Positions 1 through 10,611 of a stretch of DNA of 64,000 nt are shown here, one piece after another (positions within the stretch are counted from its first letter, which is position 1; each line of letters begins with the position of its first letter). Under the pieces are notes generated by a model that did no database searches, had not been told where the DNA came from, and was given only the letters and a program-made list of their open reading frames with translations. The DNA comes from Branchinecta lynchi. Taxonomy: Eukaryota; Arthropoda; Branchiopoda; Anostraca; Branchinectidae. The stretch is from the NCBI GenBank assembly GCA_023053575.1, contig JAKZAP010000018.1, forward strand, positions 19,496,202 to 19,560,201. Direction: 5' to 3'. The position numbers were made by a program, and so were the translations under genes.

Positions 1-50
1 CAGAAGTTACATAACAGATAACACAAGGAACAGCGGTTTCAACAGACAAT

Positions 51-345
51 AGCTACGTCTGAGCAGATACGATGGTATCTGTTACCACGGTGACTGGATC
101 TGCAATTAGTCGTTTTTGTAGTTACCGTGGTATCTGATATACGGTTGCTCTGTAAAAACGACAATTGCCGAAATTGCGCTTTTCGAAGTCTTCCCAAAAT
201 CAAAACTGATATTCAGTCACATCGCTAAGTGGTATCTGATATTCAGATACCACGATAACAGCAAAAACGCGTTTTGACCGTGGTATCAGATACCAGGATA
301 ACTGCAAAAACGACTTTAAACCATGGTATCTGCAAAAACACAACT
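51..345. mobile_element. MITE family B, copy 1 (degenerate)
   Basis: Non-coding inverted-repeat element built from motifs such as GATACCACGGTAACTG and GCAAAAACGAC in both orientations. It reads AGCTACG at the left and CACAACT at the right, decayed forms of the AGTTGCG/CGCAACT ends seen in the copies at 9477 and 59424. The flanks are AAT on both sides, a 3-bp target duplication like the other two copies. It has no coding capacity; a DNA-transposon derivative is inferred. Confidence 0.7.
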
Positions 346-589
346 AATGCATAACATACCAGACTTTTGTTTGAAAGCTTGCCAGGAAGAGCCAAAGAAC
401 AGCCCAAAAAACATCTGCTGACTTTTTTTTGTGTCGTCATGATATCGGAAAATTCAGCAGATACTTTTTGGCGGTTTTTCCACTCTTCCTAGGAATGCTT
501 TTTATGCATATTATTTCTTGAATAACCTTTTCAAACACAAGAGATTACATCCGAAGTGTTAACCGTTGTCTGTTGAAACCGTGCATCCT

Positions 590-1112
590 TGTGTTCAAAT
601 TCAAATTCAAATATTTTATTGACCTCCAAGATCGGAGAGTATAAAGTGAAATAAATACAAACAAATTGGCCCAACATGTAATACTACTAAAAAACAATCT
701 GGCCAAAGCATACTAACAATACAAAAAAATAACATTATACACACGCGTAAAAACTATAGTAACTCTTTACCGCTCAATATAGGTTATGAGTAAGAGAAGA
801 CATTTTCGACAGAAATTTTTGTTGCTTTTTTCGCATAATTTGAAGTGGATCTTTCAAATGGTACAAATTTATAGCAGACGAAGTAGAATGGCATTTTGAA
901 AGTCTACACAAAAATTTACCAAAATTAAAAAAAGTAGTTTTAATATGCGCAATATTAGAATTAGAAAAATAAGGAAGCCAACTAGAAAATAAAAGGCGCA
1001 AAAGAGCAACCGTATTGAAGACGCACGCAAACGATCTCCTGGTTAAATAATCTCGAACAGAAATAACACTACCGAAGCTCGCTGAAACTCTCGACCGAAC
1101 AGACTTCATCAT
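590..1112 (-). mobile_element. 5'-truncated LINE 3' end
   Basis: On the minus strand a reading frame of about 110 codons ends near 774. It contains FFNFGKFLCRLSK followed by a basic QKFLSKMSS segment, a style typical of the C-terminus of CR1-like LINE ORF2. A related decayed copy lies at 3080-3490 with the same FFNFGKFLCR motif. The frame is followed by an AT-rich 3' UTR and a short AATTTG tandem tail at about 600-615. No endonuclease or reverse transcriptase domain remains. The LINE clade is inferred. Confidence 0.6.
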
Positions 1113-1189
1113 GTTGTGTGATGAAGTCTTGTCTCTTATGAAACTTCTGACTGTGTACGTACCTTACGCAAACATTAATATGCTTCTCT

Positions 1190-1610
1190 ATCTTAAGGGG
1201 TATTCTCGCCGTTCCCCGAGGACTCCTCGGGGAATCGAAGGGAACGGCGAGAATACAGGGAGTCACTCCACGCGGACTCCGCCTCGGAAAACAACGGGAA
1301 CACGGGGAATGCTTCTAAAATGGACTCTGTTCTTAAAAAAATGCACAGCTGACAAAACCAGTCTGGATCCACTTTATTTGTGGTTTTGTTTATTCTGATT
1401 CTTTTTAATTAATTTTACATGCACCAACACCAGCGAAAACTGATTCCCCTCCGAATATGAAAGGGAGTGCTTTTTGGTGATGGTGATGATAATCGGAGCA
1501 TTCCCAGTCCGTGGGGACTCGCGAGAATACGGGGAGTGAGTCCCCGGGACAAACAAAAACGCAGGGACTCCTCATGTGGAGTCCTCGGGGAACGGCGAGA
1601 ATATGCCTTT
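1190..1610. mobile_element. MITE family D, copy 1
   Basis: Terminal inverted repeats begin TATTCTCGCCGTTCCCCGAG on the left and are mirrored near 1585-1610. The interior holds a TCTGGATCCACTTTATTT block. Related copies occur at about 24640-24960 and 42720-43040 with the same interior order. No protein is encoded; short open frames here are chance. Superfamily not assigned because the target duplication is unclear. Confidence 0.65.
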
Positions 1611-1639
1611 AGTCACCCAATAGCAGTAGTGAATCGAAA

Positions 1640-1712
1640 CATAAAAATGCCCCTCTTGCGTAATTTCAACCAGCAGCCTTCGGCTCCATATACGAATGCT
1701 CTAACCAATTGA
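1640..1712 (-). mobile_element. tRNA-like SINE fragment, cut by MITE A
   Basis: Read on the minus strand it has a D-arm-like CTCAATTGGTTAGAGC, an anticodon-arm-like TTCG...CGAA hairpin with an oversized loop, and a T-arm-like GGTTGAAATTACGC. The 5' acceptor half is missing, exactly where MITE A copy 1 begins at 1713. The downstream GCATTTTT...TTCACTAC tail is shared with the tRNA-like unit at 9703-9777, which suggests a small tRNA-derived SINE family rather than two independent tRNA genes. Confidence 0.5.
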
Positions 1713-2017
1713 GAGAGTGTTCCACCCTACTTACCGTAGTTACTACGCATGACGTCACGAATTCTGACTTTTTGCCGTCAAGGCTGGAACGATTTTTCTA
1801 TTTTCCAGCAGGATCTCACGCCAGGGGCGAATCCGACCAATCACGTTACAGAGATGCGTAGTTACTACGCTTACTACGCTCCCGAGCATGGTAAGCAAAT
1901 AATAACTATTAGTTACTATTCCGACAAGGTTGGAACGGTCAGCGTAGTAACTTTTCGTGAGGATGGAACGGAAATAGTAACTAACAGTAACTATTGTTAG
2001 AAGGGTGGAACACACTC
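1713..2017 (+). mobile_element. MITE family A, copy 1
   Basis: Full-length 305-bp element with inverted termini GAGAGTGTTCCACCCT / AGGGTGGAACACACTC. It is flanked by a TGA 3-bp direct repeat at 1710-1712 and 2018-2020. The interior is dominated by AGTTACTA/TAGTAACT motifs in both orientations. An 83-codon frame runs through it and recurs in copy 7, but stop codons and indels break it in other copies, so it is not treated as a gene. The superfamily is unresolved. Confidence 0.85.
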
Positions 2018-3079
2018 TGAGCTAACGAGGGATGAGACACGATCAAATTGGGAATTGTTAAAGTTCCATGGGCACATCAAACTACCCCAATCCCACTCTG
2101 TAACAACCTAGGAACAATGCGTACCCCCTAGCTCAGCAGCTTTTTCAACAGTTTCCTCTATGTAATATTTCAAAGCGTAATTTTTTGGGCCAGTACATGC
2201 TCAATTTACTAGCTTGGACAGAGATAAAAGTGATGTTTCTTATACACTTAGTAGATCTTTAATTTATCCATAAATCAGCTTGTCTAATTCAGATTTGAAT
2301 ATGCTATTTGTTTTTTAATGATTTTTGTAGCTATGTTATTTTTTATAAACTTATTGCATATTCTGGTACATTTTATAAAGCAAGTTAATCAAGCTTCACA
2401 ATACTATTCTGCAAAGAAAAACTTTTAATAGGCACTTAAAACATGGAACTTCTGATGAAACACTAGAACAACCAGGTAAACTGCATCTGCGGCTTGACTT
2501 ATTGGTGACATCTCAAATATATCCTTTTCTATCAAGCATTGCTGGGAGTTTTTGAATTTCCTGCCACGATATCCCAGCTCCTAAGATTTGAATCGCCGAA
2601 ATGCCAGAGAGGTAAGACAAGGGATAACAATAAAACGGCCGATTTTCGTAGCGCCTTCTAAAGGAAGTCGGAAATGTTTATTTGTGAAGCATTTAATACA
2701 AAATAAGCATTAGAAGTGTCCATTGTGCTTTAATTGTTGGGATCCCAAACATAAGATAGGGATAACTTTGGCATAGGCAAGCTGCCCGCCCTTCTGCCTG
2801 TCAAGAACACAGTCCCAACTCCGGTCAGGGACGGAATCAGCTTGAACGTCAGAGTTCCACTATAAAATCTGTAGACACACTTACCTGGCTCTGTTTGAAT
2901 CTGCACCGGGTACTTCCAGAAGGTCGTATACATTGTTGTTATAGATTTCTGTATAGGTGATGAAGACTCCATACAAGACATCGGAGTCGACACCGCTTAC
3001 TATCGAAGTATCTTGGACACGACCGCTGCTGTCTATCAAGTCTCCACGACTAGAAAATAAGTCAAACTATGGAATCTTC
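2018..3079. other. No gene recognised
   Basis: AT-rich sequence without a convincing exon. At about 2740-2775 a TTGGGATCCCAA palindrome followed by ATAAGATAGGGATAACT resembles the terminus of the F repeat family (copies at 5905, 32925 and 36950), so a decayed fragment of that family is likely. The remainder holds nothing I can name. Confidence 0.4.
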
Positions 3080-3490
3080 TATTCAATTCAATTCAATTCA
3101 TTTATTTGCATCCGCCAAAGCTGGCGAGTAGAGAAAATATAATAAAAATTCACACAATCGGTCTACAGACTAATAACTAGACCATGTACTTTCATAAAAA
3201 CTCTACGTCATTTAAAAAACAATTATCCTACACTATCCTAAATGAAGTCTACCTAACATTTTAACCAAAATACAATCAACGCAACGCATCGGACAAAGTG
3301 TGCTTTATGGAATAAATTTTTGACAAAAATGTTTCCCGTTTCTTTTTCAAAATATCAATGGGGTTTTTTAAACCATAATTTTTCATCATAAAAGAACTGG
3401 ATTGGTATTTCGAAAACCGGCATAAAAATTTCCCAAAATTAAAAAAATTGAGTCTAATAGCGTCACAAAATGAACAATAATTATTTAAAG
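3080..3490 (-). mobile_element. 5'-truncated LINE 3' end, second copy
   Basis: The minus strand encodes FFNFGKFLCRFSK, then a KNPIDILKKKRETFLSK-like stretch, then a stop. This matches the order in the fragment at 590-1112. The 3' side (lower coordinates) ends in a short ATTCA tandem tail at about 3083-3100. It is non-functional and lacks all catalytic domains. Confidence 0.6.
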
Positions 3491-3850
3491 GACCCGTCTT
3501 ACCTATAAATACTAATGCAACTTACTTCCAAAATCACTCCATATATTTCTAAACCCGGAGACCCCAATTTCGTACGGTACATTCTAACCCCTATAACGAA
3601 ACCACGCTGATTTTCTCACTTGCCGTGTTCTGCTACCTTCGATGTGTATCACGCTGTCGAAGGTTGTCTGCGAGAAGTTTTCCATCCGAAAAAACGGTTA
3701 TGTAAACTGTTTCACTGTTTTCGCTACAAGTCAACGGGTCTCGGAAAAGGCTTAAATCATCCAAAAACAGTGAGTTATTTGTTGAAAGCACAGCATAGTT
3801 TTAAAGTATTCAAATATTTTAAAATACTGTAAGTTGAAGAGTAATTAGAC
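3485..3850 (+). repeat. Interspersed repeat family P, copy 1
   Basis: Begins AAAGGACCCGTCTTACCTAT and ends around AAATACTGTAAGTTGAAGAG. A second copy at 61298-61950 matches along its whole length but is split by a foldback insertion. Both carry the internal block TACAAGTCAACGGGTCTCGG. No terminal repeats or coding capacity are visible, so the class is unknown. Confidence 0.6.
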
Positions 3851-5170
3851 CTACGTTGCCTGGGCAACGTGAAGTGCTGCAGCAACCTTTGTTCGGCTTC
3901 GCCGACTAAAGTGTTGCGAGAGCAACACTTTGGTTTTATTTCTTCGCTAACGGTTAAACGCTGAATTTGTCAACCCATCGAGGTTTTCAAAATTGTATAT
4001 TCCAGTCAATGAAGAAAATCTTTCTTCACATGGTTATCCTCAGCGTTGAAGAAAAAAACAACAATATCGGAAGTAGGGACTAAATTGACTGTGCAGCCAG
4101 TTGAACTTTATCCTTTTCAATCGTAGACATCGTGACTTGTGGAAACTTGGAACATTATGTTATATAACCTAGTTGGTATTATAAAGCTATCCATGGCTTT
4201 TTAGTTCAAAATACCATAGATGTCACTCTACTAAATATTGTGAAACATATCGTTGTTTTACATTATCATTTGTATCCGTTGCGTTAACACTTAATTCTAG
4301 GTTACAGTGAAAGACCATCATCATAGACCCTTCTAGCAAATTATGAAAATGACAATGCATTAGCAACCGATTCTTGAACGACGACATGAGCCAAACTTTT
4401 CTTATCATCAAAACACCGGAAACAAAATTGGTACACTTACTAGGAAAAGTTGGAAGCCCCTCGTCGCCGAAGATGATTATGGCGTAATCGCCGATTGTTA
4501 GTTACAAGTCCCTGACTTGTCTCACAGTTGGGTTCCGCCTATTCTTTGTTTGAGTGTGTACCCTACCGCTAAAGTTGTCAACCCCTCAAAGACTTAATTC
4601 TAAGTTACAGTGATAGACCATGTAGACTAATTCTCTTACCCTCAGATTTATAGAGATCAAATAAAATGTGAACCAATTTGCACTAGTTTCAAGCTCCTTA
4701 TGACCCCTTCTAGCAACCGATTCCTACTTACAAGTCCATCTCCCCGTGATAGACATAGTACTGAATTGTTTTCAGTTCAAATACACCAGAAACAAATAAT
4801 AGGGTTAATAGGCAGGCTACACCAACTACCAAAAGTTACAAGCCCCTCATGGCCGAAAATGAACACCAATTTTCACAAGTTTATAGCCCCTGACGAACCC
4901 CTTCTAGCAACCGATTCTTACTTACAAGTCCATCTCCCGTGATAGACACGGTACCAAATTGTTCTCACGATCAAATCCACAAGGAAGAAATAATAGGATT
5001 AATAGGTAGACCAACTACCAACTTTGCTAACCCCTCATCGCCAAAGATGATTAAGGTATAACAGCCGATTGTTGCTTCCGAGTACCTTATATGTCTCACG
5101 ATTGGGATCAGCCTATTTTTGGTTTCAGTGTGTACCTCACTACTGAAGTTGTCAACCCCTCCAAACTTTC
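3851..5170 (+). repeat. Tandem minisatellite block J (from about 4300)
   Basis: Between about 4300 and 5170 a composite unit is repeated. Blocks reading CCCTTCTAGCAACCGATTC, TTACAAGTCCATCTCCC and AACAAATAATAGGGTTAATA recur about 200 bp apart. A larger unit with GCCGAAGATGATTATGGC and GTTGTCAACCCCT recurs about 580 bp apart. The 3851-4300 stretch before it shows no feature apart from short GC-rich palindromic motifs around 3900-3930. Confidence 0.55.
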
Positions 5171-5904
5171 GAACTGCTGTATCTCATGAAGGAATTTTTG
5201 TACAAAAAAAAACAGATGACATACGCTTTGATCAGCTCATCAAGATCTATCGAATGCCGTTGAAAAAAAAATTCTATCTGTATTCGTTCAAAAGTTGACG
5301 TTTTTACCGTAGGCCAACTTTCTAATATCCCCACTTAGAAAGGAGCAAAGGATAAGCTCTAATTTCTTTAGCAATGAGAGAACTTGTAAAGTTTAAGAGG
5401 CCTATCTGATATCATTTCTCTTCGCACTCCCAAGTGTAAGATATGGAATAATAGACTCAGCTGAAATCACGAACAGAAATGCGTAGAAACAATAGATGGT
5501 AGCACTTTCGGACCCGTGGGAAAATGACACTTTTTTTATTCTGTAGTTTTCTCTAGAAGATGCTCAAAGAAGATATATTGGCTGTGGGGCCAGGGAATTG
5601 CGCACATAGTTCGCACTTATAGATGTTAGTCCACCTTCAGTTTAAAACAGATGCCTGTCTGCTTGCCTGCTAGAACGGAGCTTTCCACTCGAAAGCAGAA
5701 ACACGGTTTAATGAAACGAAAGCTTGGCTGCATAACTTCATACAGTCCTCTCTGACATGGGCTATACAACTCCCCTTCACTTCACCCACAGTCGGCTCTG
5801 GCTCAATTACAAGCAAAAACCATCCTTTTTGGCCCCAGGCAAGAGTTCTACGGAGCTTTCCGAAATGTAATGTCATATTCATCAATTCGGCCTAAGGTCC
5901 CAAC
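5171..5904. other. No gene recognised
   Basis: Single-copy-looking AT-rich sequence. Short open frames occur on the minus strand (for example 5670-5885) but lack splice signals, recognisable domains or repeated support. Confidence 0.4.
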
Positions 5905-7360
5905 TTTTCGTAACAAGACCAAAGGTGTCAATGGGATCCCAAAAATCTAATATTTGATTCAGACAATCGAGTCTTGTCTTCGCCAGATCCAGTCTTGGAC
6001 AGGCTAATCATCAGAGAAAACCAAGTTCAGATATACCTCTATAAGCCATATCCATTTTGACGATACTGACCGAGACTTCCTACCGATTTCCGAGCGAACT
6101 ACTAGTCCAGCAAAACAAAAAAATACAGAAACAAAACCATCGTATCTCCTTATCCCTATAAAGAACATCTAATCAACTTTGAATAAAAGTTTGACTGAAA
6201 AAAAAATACGGTTACAACCGGATTCCGGAATAATTATATGCCCGGGTAAAAAACCATTGTCATATACCGACTCAGCCTCTCTTCTTACCCTTTAATCTGT
6301 CATCTAATCGAACTTATGCTTTTAACAAATTTCCGGTTTTGGCCGGATTCTGGGCGAACTAGTTCTCCAGCGAGAAAATGATTTTAACCATCGTGTTCGG
6401 CATGTCTTTTTACCCATAAATCAAACATTTAATCAACTTCAAATTAAACTTTTACTTTTAATCAACTTTCCGGTTTTCGCCGGATTCCGGGCGAACTACA
6501 TGTCCGGGTAGAAAATTGTTTTCACATAAGTGTTCAGCATGTCTTCTTGCCCTAAACCGAACATCTAATCAACTCGAAATAAAACTTATAATTTTAACAA
6601 AGTTTCCGGTTTAGGCCGGATTTCGGGCGAACTACTTGTCCGTCGAGAAAATGGTTTTCACCATCGTCTTCAGCATGTCTTCCTACCCCTAAATCGAACA
6701 TCTAATCAACTTCAAATAAAACTTTTACTTTCAACAAACTTTCCAATTTGGCCGGATTCCGGACGAACTACTCGTTCGATGACAAAATGGTTTTCACCAT
6801 CGTCTTAAGCATGTCTTCCTACCCCTAAATCGAACATCTAATCAACTTCAAATAAAACTTTTACTTTTAACAAACTTTCCGGTTTTGGCCGGATTCCGGA
6901 CGAACTACTCGTCTGATGACAAAATGGTTTTCACCATCGTCTTCAGCATGTCTTCCTACCCCTAAATCGAACATCTAATCAACTTCAAATAAAACTTTTA
7001 CTTTTAACAAACTTTCCGGTTTTGGCCGGATTCCAAACGAACTACTCGTCCGATGACAAAATGGTTTTCACCATCGTTCTCAGCATGTCTTCTTACCCCA
7101 TTATCGACTATCACATTCGCTGTTTCAAAATATTTTGTTTGCCCCTTAATTTAAACCCCCTCCCCCACCCCTAAATGTAGGGCTACAAAGCCCATCTACG
7201 AACTCGACTGGTCCGACGACCCAACGAATCCTCACACCAAGTTTCATCAAAATATCTCATTCCCTTCGAGAGTTATCGTGCTTACAGACGGACGGACAGA
7301 CGGACAACTTTTGCGATGTCATAGGTATCCCTCCACTTACGTTTTGGGATCCCAAAAACC
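5905..7360 (+). mobile_element. Repeat family F, copy 1, with a 138-bp tandem core
   Basis: The left end reads AACAAGACCAAAGG then TGGGATCCCAAAA. The right end reads CTTACGTTTTGGGATCCC. Between them about seven units of roughly 138 bp contain TTTGGCCGGATTCCGG, then ATGGTTTTCACCATCGT, then ATCGAACATCTAATCAACTT. A unique 3' segment follows, with CATCAAAATATCTCATTCCC and GACGGACGGACAGACGGAC. Related copies lie at 32925-33812 and, inverted, 36950-38024. The layout of unique ends around a minisatellite fits a non-autonomous DNA element; Helitron-type is only a guess. Confidence 0.65.
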
Positions 7361-7794
7361 GCATACGTTAGACCCTTACCGTTTTCTAGTAATAAGACGA
7401 AATCGAGCGACTAGGAAAAAAAAAACACAAAAAAAACCACGACAAAACCGAAGTGTTGCTTTCGCAACACAAATAGTGGGAGGGGTCCTTTAAAGGATAT
7501 TCAATTCAATTCATTTAATATGTCGCAGTAGAATTCTTTGAAACTCTGCCGGGTTCCTGGAAACATAACAAGGCCGTCCCCGTCGTTTTTCAGTTTCCCT
7601 TGACCCCTTTTACTTTGATGAGCAGCACGAAAGAGCATGCGAATCTACGAACCCCAAATGTATCGTAGAGGTCTGTAAATATGTGGCTAGTCTCAGAAAT
7701 GAAAGTTTAGCTTAGTTTACGTAGCGTAGTATTTCTAGAAGTTGTAATAGTTAATTTGTGAAGTGAAACAAGAAGCGTTACTAGCCATAATGTT
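7361..7794. other. LINE tail fragment and unassigned sequence
   Basis: A short ATTCA-type tail at about 7500-7520 is followed by sequence resembling the 3' ends of truncated LINEs on the minus strand. The rest shows no recognisable feature. Confidence 0.35.
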
Positions 7795-8110
7795 TGGGGA
7801 GGGGGGGGGGGGGGGGAGGGGCAAGCCATTTACCGACTGGCTGGTAATTTTGACCGACTATGTTTGCAGAAAAAACACTGTTTAGAAGAAAAAAAGCATA
7901 GTTCTGAAAAAAAAATCGACTGATTTTCAGGAAAAACGACTATTTGGCGAAAAATCGACCGATTTTCAGAAAAAACGACTATTTTCATGAACAAAAAATC
8001 AACTATTTGAGGAAAAACTGCGGCGCTTCGCACCGACTCTGTTATTTTTACCGACTGGCCGACAACATTGGGGGGGGGGGGCGTCCCCCCCCCCCCAGTC
8101 GTGACGCCCA
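7795..8110. mobile_element. Poly-G-bearing repeat family E, copy 1
   Basis: The element runs between a long G tract (about 7798-7817) and a G tract/C tract pair near 8070-8097 ending in CAGTCGTGACGCCCATGAG. Internal blocks such as TTTACCGACTGGCTGG and CGACTGGCCGACAACATT recur at about 51970-52140 and 56750-56870. It is a non-coding interspersed repeat; the length of the G tract is probably variable. Confidence 0.5.
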
Positions 8111-8949
8111 TGAGTGAAACGTGTATTAAGTCTTGTACGGCTTTCTGGATCAATAAGCAAGCGTTATTATTATTATTATTAACCAGTAATCCAAGTCAAT
8201 GAGCTCCTCAGACGCTAGAATCGGGAGCACCACCAGCTAAGAAAAAGCCTAAAATGACGAATGCAAATTTGGAAAGAGTCCCGTTAAGATGGATACAAAA
8301 ACTGACGTAAGACATTAGAAAATCTCGGAAGTGAGAATGAGTGAAACGATAATGGACCTAAAGTTATCCAACTTGTAACAATAGTTACATAAGAAAGCCA
8401 CAGGTGGTTCGAACAAGTTCAATGTTTTCATTACGTCATGTTAGGCCGATTGTGTAGAATAGAATAGAGAATCTGCGTGAGTTCCGTCAAGATCTTAAAA
8501 CCCTTTGTCTCTACCAATATTTTTTTTTAAAGTGTAAATTTTAAAAAAAGTCGTTCTCAGGTTGGCGAAGAATCCTTTCCAATTATCATTTCTTTATGAA
8601 TTTTTCTCTTTTTTTTTGAGAACGGGATTGGTGTGTATATTTTTTTTTTCTTGTTGGGGGCGTTCGAGGAGGAACCGAGGTCTGAGTCATAATTTTTCTT
8701 CTATTTTTCATTTTTTTTTTTTCTTTATTATGGCGTTCGGAAGTTAATTTATCAACGACGATTTGTTAAATCAAGTGTAATTTCTGGAGCGTGTCGTAGT
8801 TACTATTATTTTTTCTAATAAACCCCCATATACAGTGGCGAAACTAGGGGGGGGGGGCAGCTGATCCCCCCCGAAAATTATCGTCAGTAAATTGGTAGCG
8901 TATTAGCAGTACTAGCCGAGTTAAAACCTTCTTTGAACAAAACCGGAGC
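8111..8949. other. No gene; microsatellites and a hAT-like terminus
   Basis: A (TTA)n run at about 8165-8180 resembles a LINE tail. Poly-T-rich sequence fills 8520-8740. At 8834 CAGTGGCGAAACTAG followed by a G tract and a C tract resembles a hAT terminal repeat; no partner end was found. No coding exon was recognised. Confidence 0.35.
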
Positions 8950-9265
8950 CGAAAATTTAATAATAATAATAATACAAAGCAAAAGAAAAGGCTTTCGCCT
9001 CTAAATAATTCTAATGAACAGTATGTGTACTATAATCGACTCCACACTCCGTTAGGTCCCATGCAGCGACTATTGATACCCCAACAAAACTGAACGGAAC
9101 TAGAAGTGTTTGCTCTAGAGTTGAGCTGATGTTGATACCCGTCTACTCTAGTTCCGTCTTCGCCGTTGCTCAGCGCAGAGCAAAAAGTGCAGGAGGCGCG
9201 CTGACTCGCTCTGGAGCGCGTCCAGAGAACCAGTCGGCTTTGAATTCTACTTTTCTTCAACGGGG
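8950..9265 (-). mobile_element. LINE 3' tail (TTA-type)
   Basis: On the minus strand TTTAGAGGCGAAAGCCTTTT, a small GC hairpin, is followed by TGCTTTGTATTATTATTATT. The same hairpin and tail close the truncated LINE at 60605-60915. The upstream frame has no recognisable domain here, so only the 3' end assignment is secure. Confidence 0.5.
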
Positions 9266-9476
9266 CTTCACAGCGATACAGCTATTTGTAGAGGTAACGA
9301 AACGTGATGTGTCGCGAAGCTACTAATCCCCGCTCGTTTGCAGCGGGCTGGGTACGGCGAGATATTCGACTGCGCACGGTCATATTACAGAGAAAGGGAG
9401 ACGGAGGTTCTATTTGAATATTTGTTCTTGATCCTTTGGATTCAAAGGCATATTCACAGCGCTCCTATTATTGCAT

Positions 9477-10010
9477 AGTTGCGTTTTAGCAGATAACATG
9501 GTATCTACCACGGTAACTGGATCTGCAAACAGTCGTTTTTGCAGTACCCGTGGTATCTGATAAACGATTGCTCTGCAAAAACGACAATTGCCGAAATTTA
9601 CTTTTCCAAGTCACCCCAAAAGAAAAACCAAACTTCCACCAATTTGACAAAAACTGATGAAAGTGAGATGTTTTTATAAGTAGTGAACTGATAGACAAAA
9701 ATGCTCCTCAGCCGGGATTTGAACCCAGACCCTCTGTTTACAAGACAGACGCTCTACCAACTGAGCTATCGAGGGGCTTGTGAACAGAGTTCGCAAACCA
9801 CTACAATAGTCTGGTAGAAGCCGGCCATAGGTACAGTGATCCCGCCTGAAGGCGAATTCAGATACCACGATAACTGGCCAGATACCACAATAACTGCAAA
9901 AAGGCCTTTTGACCCTGGTATCAGATACCACGATAACTGAAAAAACGACTTTAAACCATGGTGTCAGATGCCGTGGTATCAGATACCATGGTATCTGCAA
10001 AAACGCAACT
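9477..10010. mobile_element. MITE family B, copy 2, with a tRNA-like insert
   Basis: The ends read AGTTGCGTTTTAGCAGAT and ATCTGCAAAAACGCAACT, flanked by CAT at 9474-9476 and 10011-10013, a 3-bp target duplication. The arms are rich in GTGGTATCTGATA motifs. A tRNA-like unit (9703-9777) and about 60 bp of flank sit in the centre, absent from the copy at 59424, so they were inserted later. Confidence 0.8.
9703..9777 (-). tRNA. tRNA-Thr(UGU)-like sequence, probably SINE head
   Basis: The minus strand reads D-arm GCTCAGTTGGTAGAGC, anticodon arm TCTGT-CTTGTAA-ACAGA (anticodon TGT, threonine) and T-arm CTGGG-TTCAAAT-CCCGG, all perfectly paired. The acceptor stem is imperfect: the 5' side carries two extra bases before the D-arm and does not fully pair with CTGAGGA. 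A shared tail with the fragment at 1640-1712 and its position inside a MITE argue for a tRNA-derived SINE or pseudogene. A functional gene is not excluded, as the internal promoter boxes look intact. Confidence 0.55.
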
Positions 10011-10045
10011 CATGTTTTTCCACGACCTAACTGCGAGAGAGCCAG

Positions 10046-10437
10046 CAGAGATGGGCGAATCCGAACACGAAAGGATTCGAATCCGAATCCGATTCCAGGG
10101 CTATATGCGAATCCGATTCCGAATCCACCATTTCATGGTAAGGATTCGAATCTGGAATCGAATCCGACCTTAACAAAAATCAAATCATTACGCATGTTAT
10201 AGTTTAAAAATCAGAGGTGACAAAAATCAGTGATGTCTAAGGTGATCAGATAACGCGATACATTACAGAGGATGGTTGGCGGTAGAGATAAAAAAAAAAA
10301 CGGTTGAAATTTGAGCGGCTTAGTAAGATTTGAGGCTGGAATCCGAATCCGAATCCAGCCTGGCAAGCAGAGGATTCGAATCCGGCCAAAAGGACGAATC
10401 CTGGATTCGAATCCAAATCCGGATTCGCCCATCTCTG
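10046..10437. mobile_element. hAT-type MITE (CAGAGATGGGC ends)
   Basis: The terminal inverted repeats CAGAGATGGGCGAATCCG / CGGATTCGCCCATCTCTG are perfect over 18 bp. The flanks AGAGCCAG and AGAGCGAG match in 7 of 8 positions, the 8-bp duplication expected of hAT elements. Inside, GGATTCGAATCCG motifs repeat near both ends. The element sits 25 bp inside the intron that follows KIF23 exon 4. A relic with the same terminus plus hAT transposase sequence is present at 61964-62380. Confidence 0.85.
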
Positions 10438-10462
10438 AGAGCGAGTAGAAAAAACTACTTAC

Positions 10463-10611
10463 TTTCTGCCAGGAGTTCTTGGGTCCATTCGCGTTTGTGC
10501 ACCGGGAGCGGCCCCTGACAAATATTCCCTCGAAGCGTCTGCCATTGCGTCGACCGACGCCTGGACATCGAAGCCATTCAACTTGTCTGGTTTGAACACA
10601 TGCTTTGGCGC
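10463..10611 (-). CDS. KIF23: KIF23 exon 4 (start of loop-6 insert)
   Basis: 149-bp exon: acceptor ATTCAAG|GCG, donor GGCAGAAA|GTAAGT. It starts in phase 0 right after exon 3 and encodes [20 protein letters not shown], then a polar linker ending MDPRTPGR plus two bases. It aligns by eye with the kinesin-6-specific insert of KIF23. It contains no long open frame of its own, so it would be missed by ORF calling. A partial duplicate of its 5' boundary lies upstream at 10733-10745. Confidence 0.85.

Noticed and set aside
1749..2000. 83-codon frame repeated in MITE A copies 1 and 7
   Set aside because: It is just MITE sequence. Other copies carry deletions and stops in the same frame, and no start context or domain supports translation.
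9129..9326. 65-codon plus-strand frame near LINE tail
   Set aside because: No domain or splice signals; opposite strand of a LINE 3' region.
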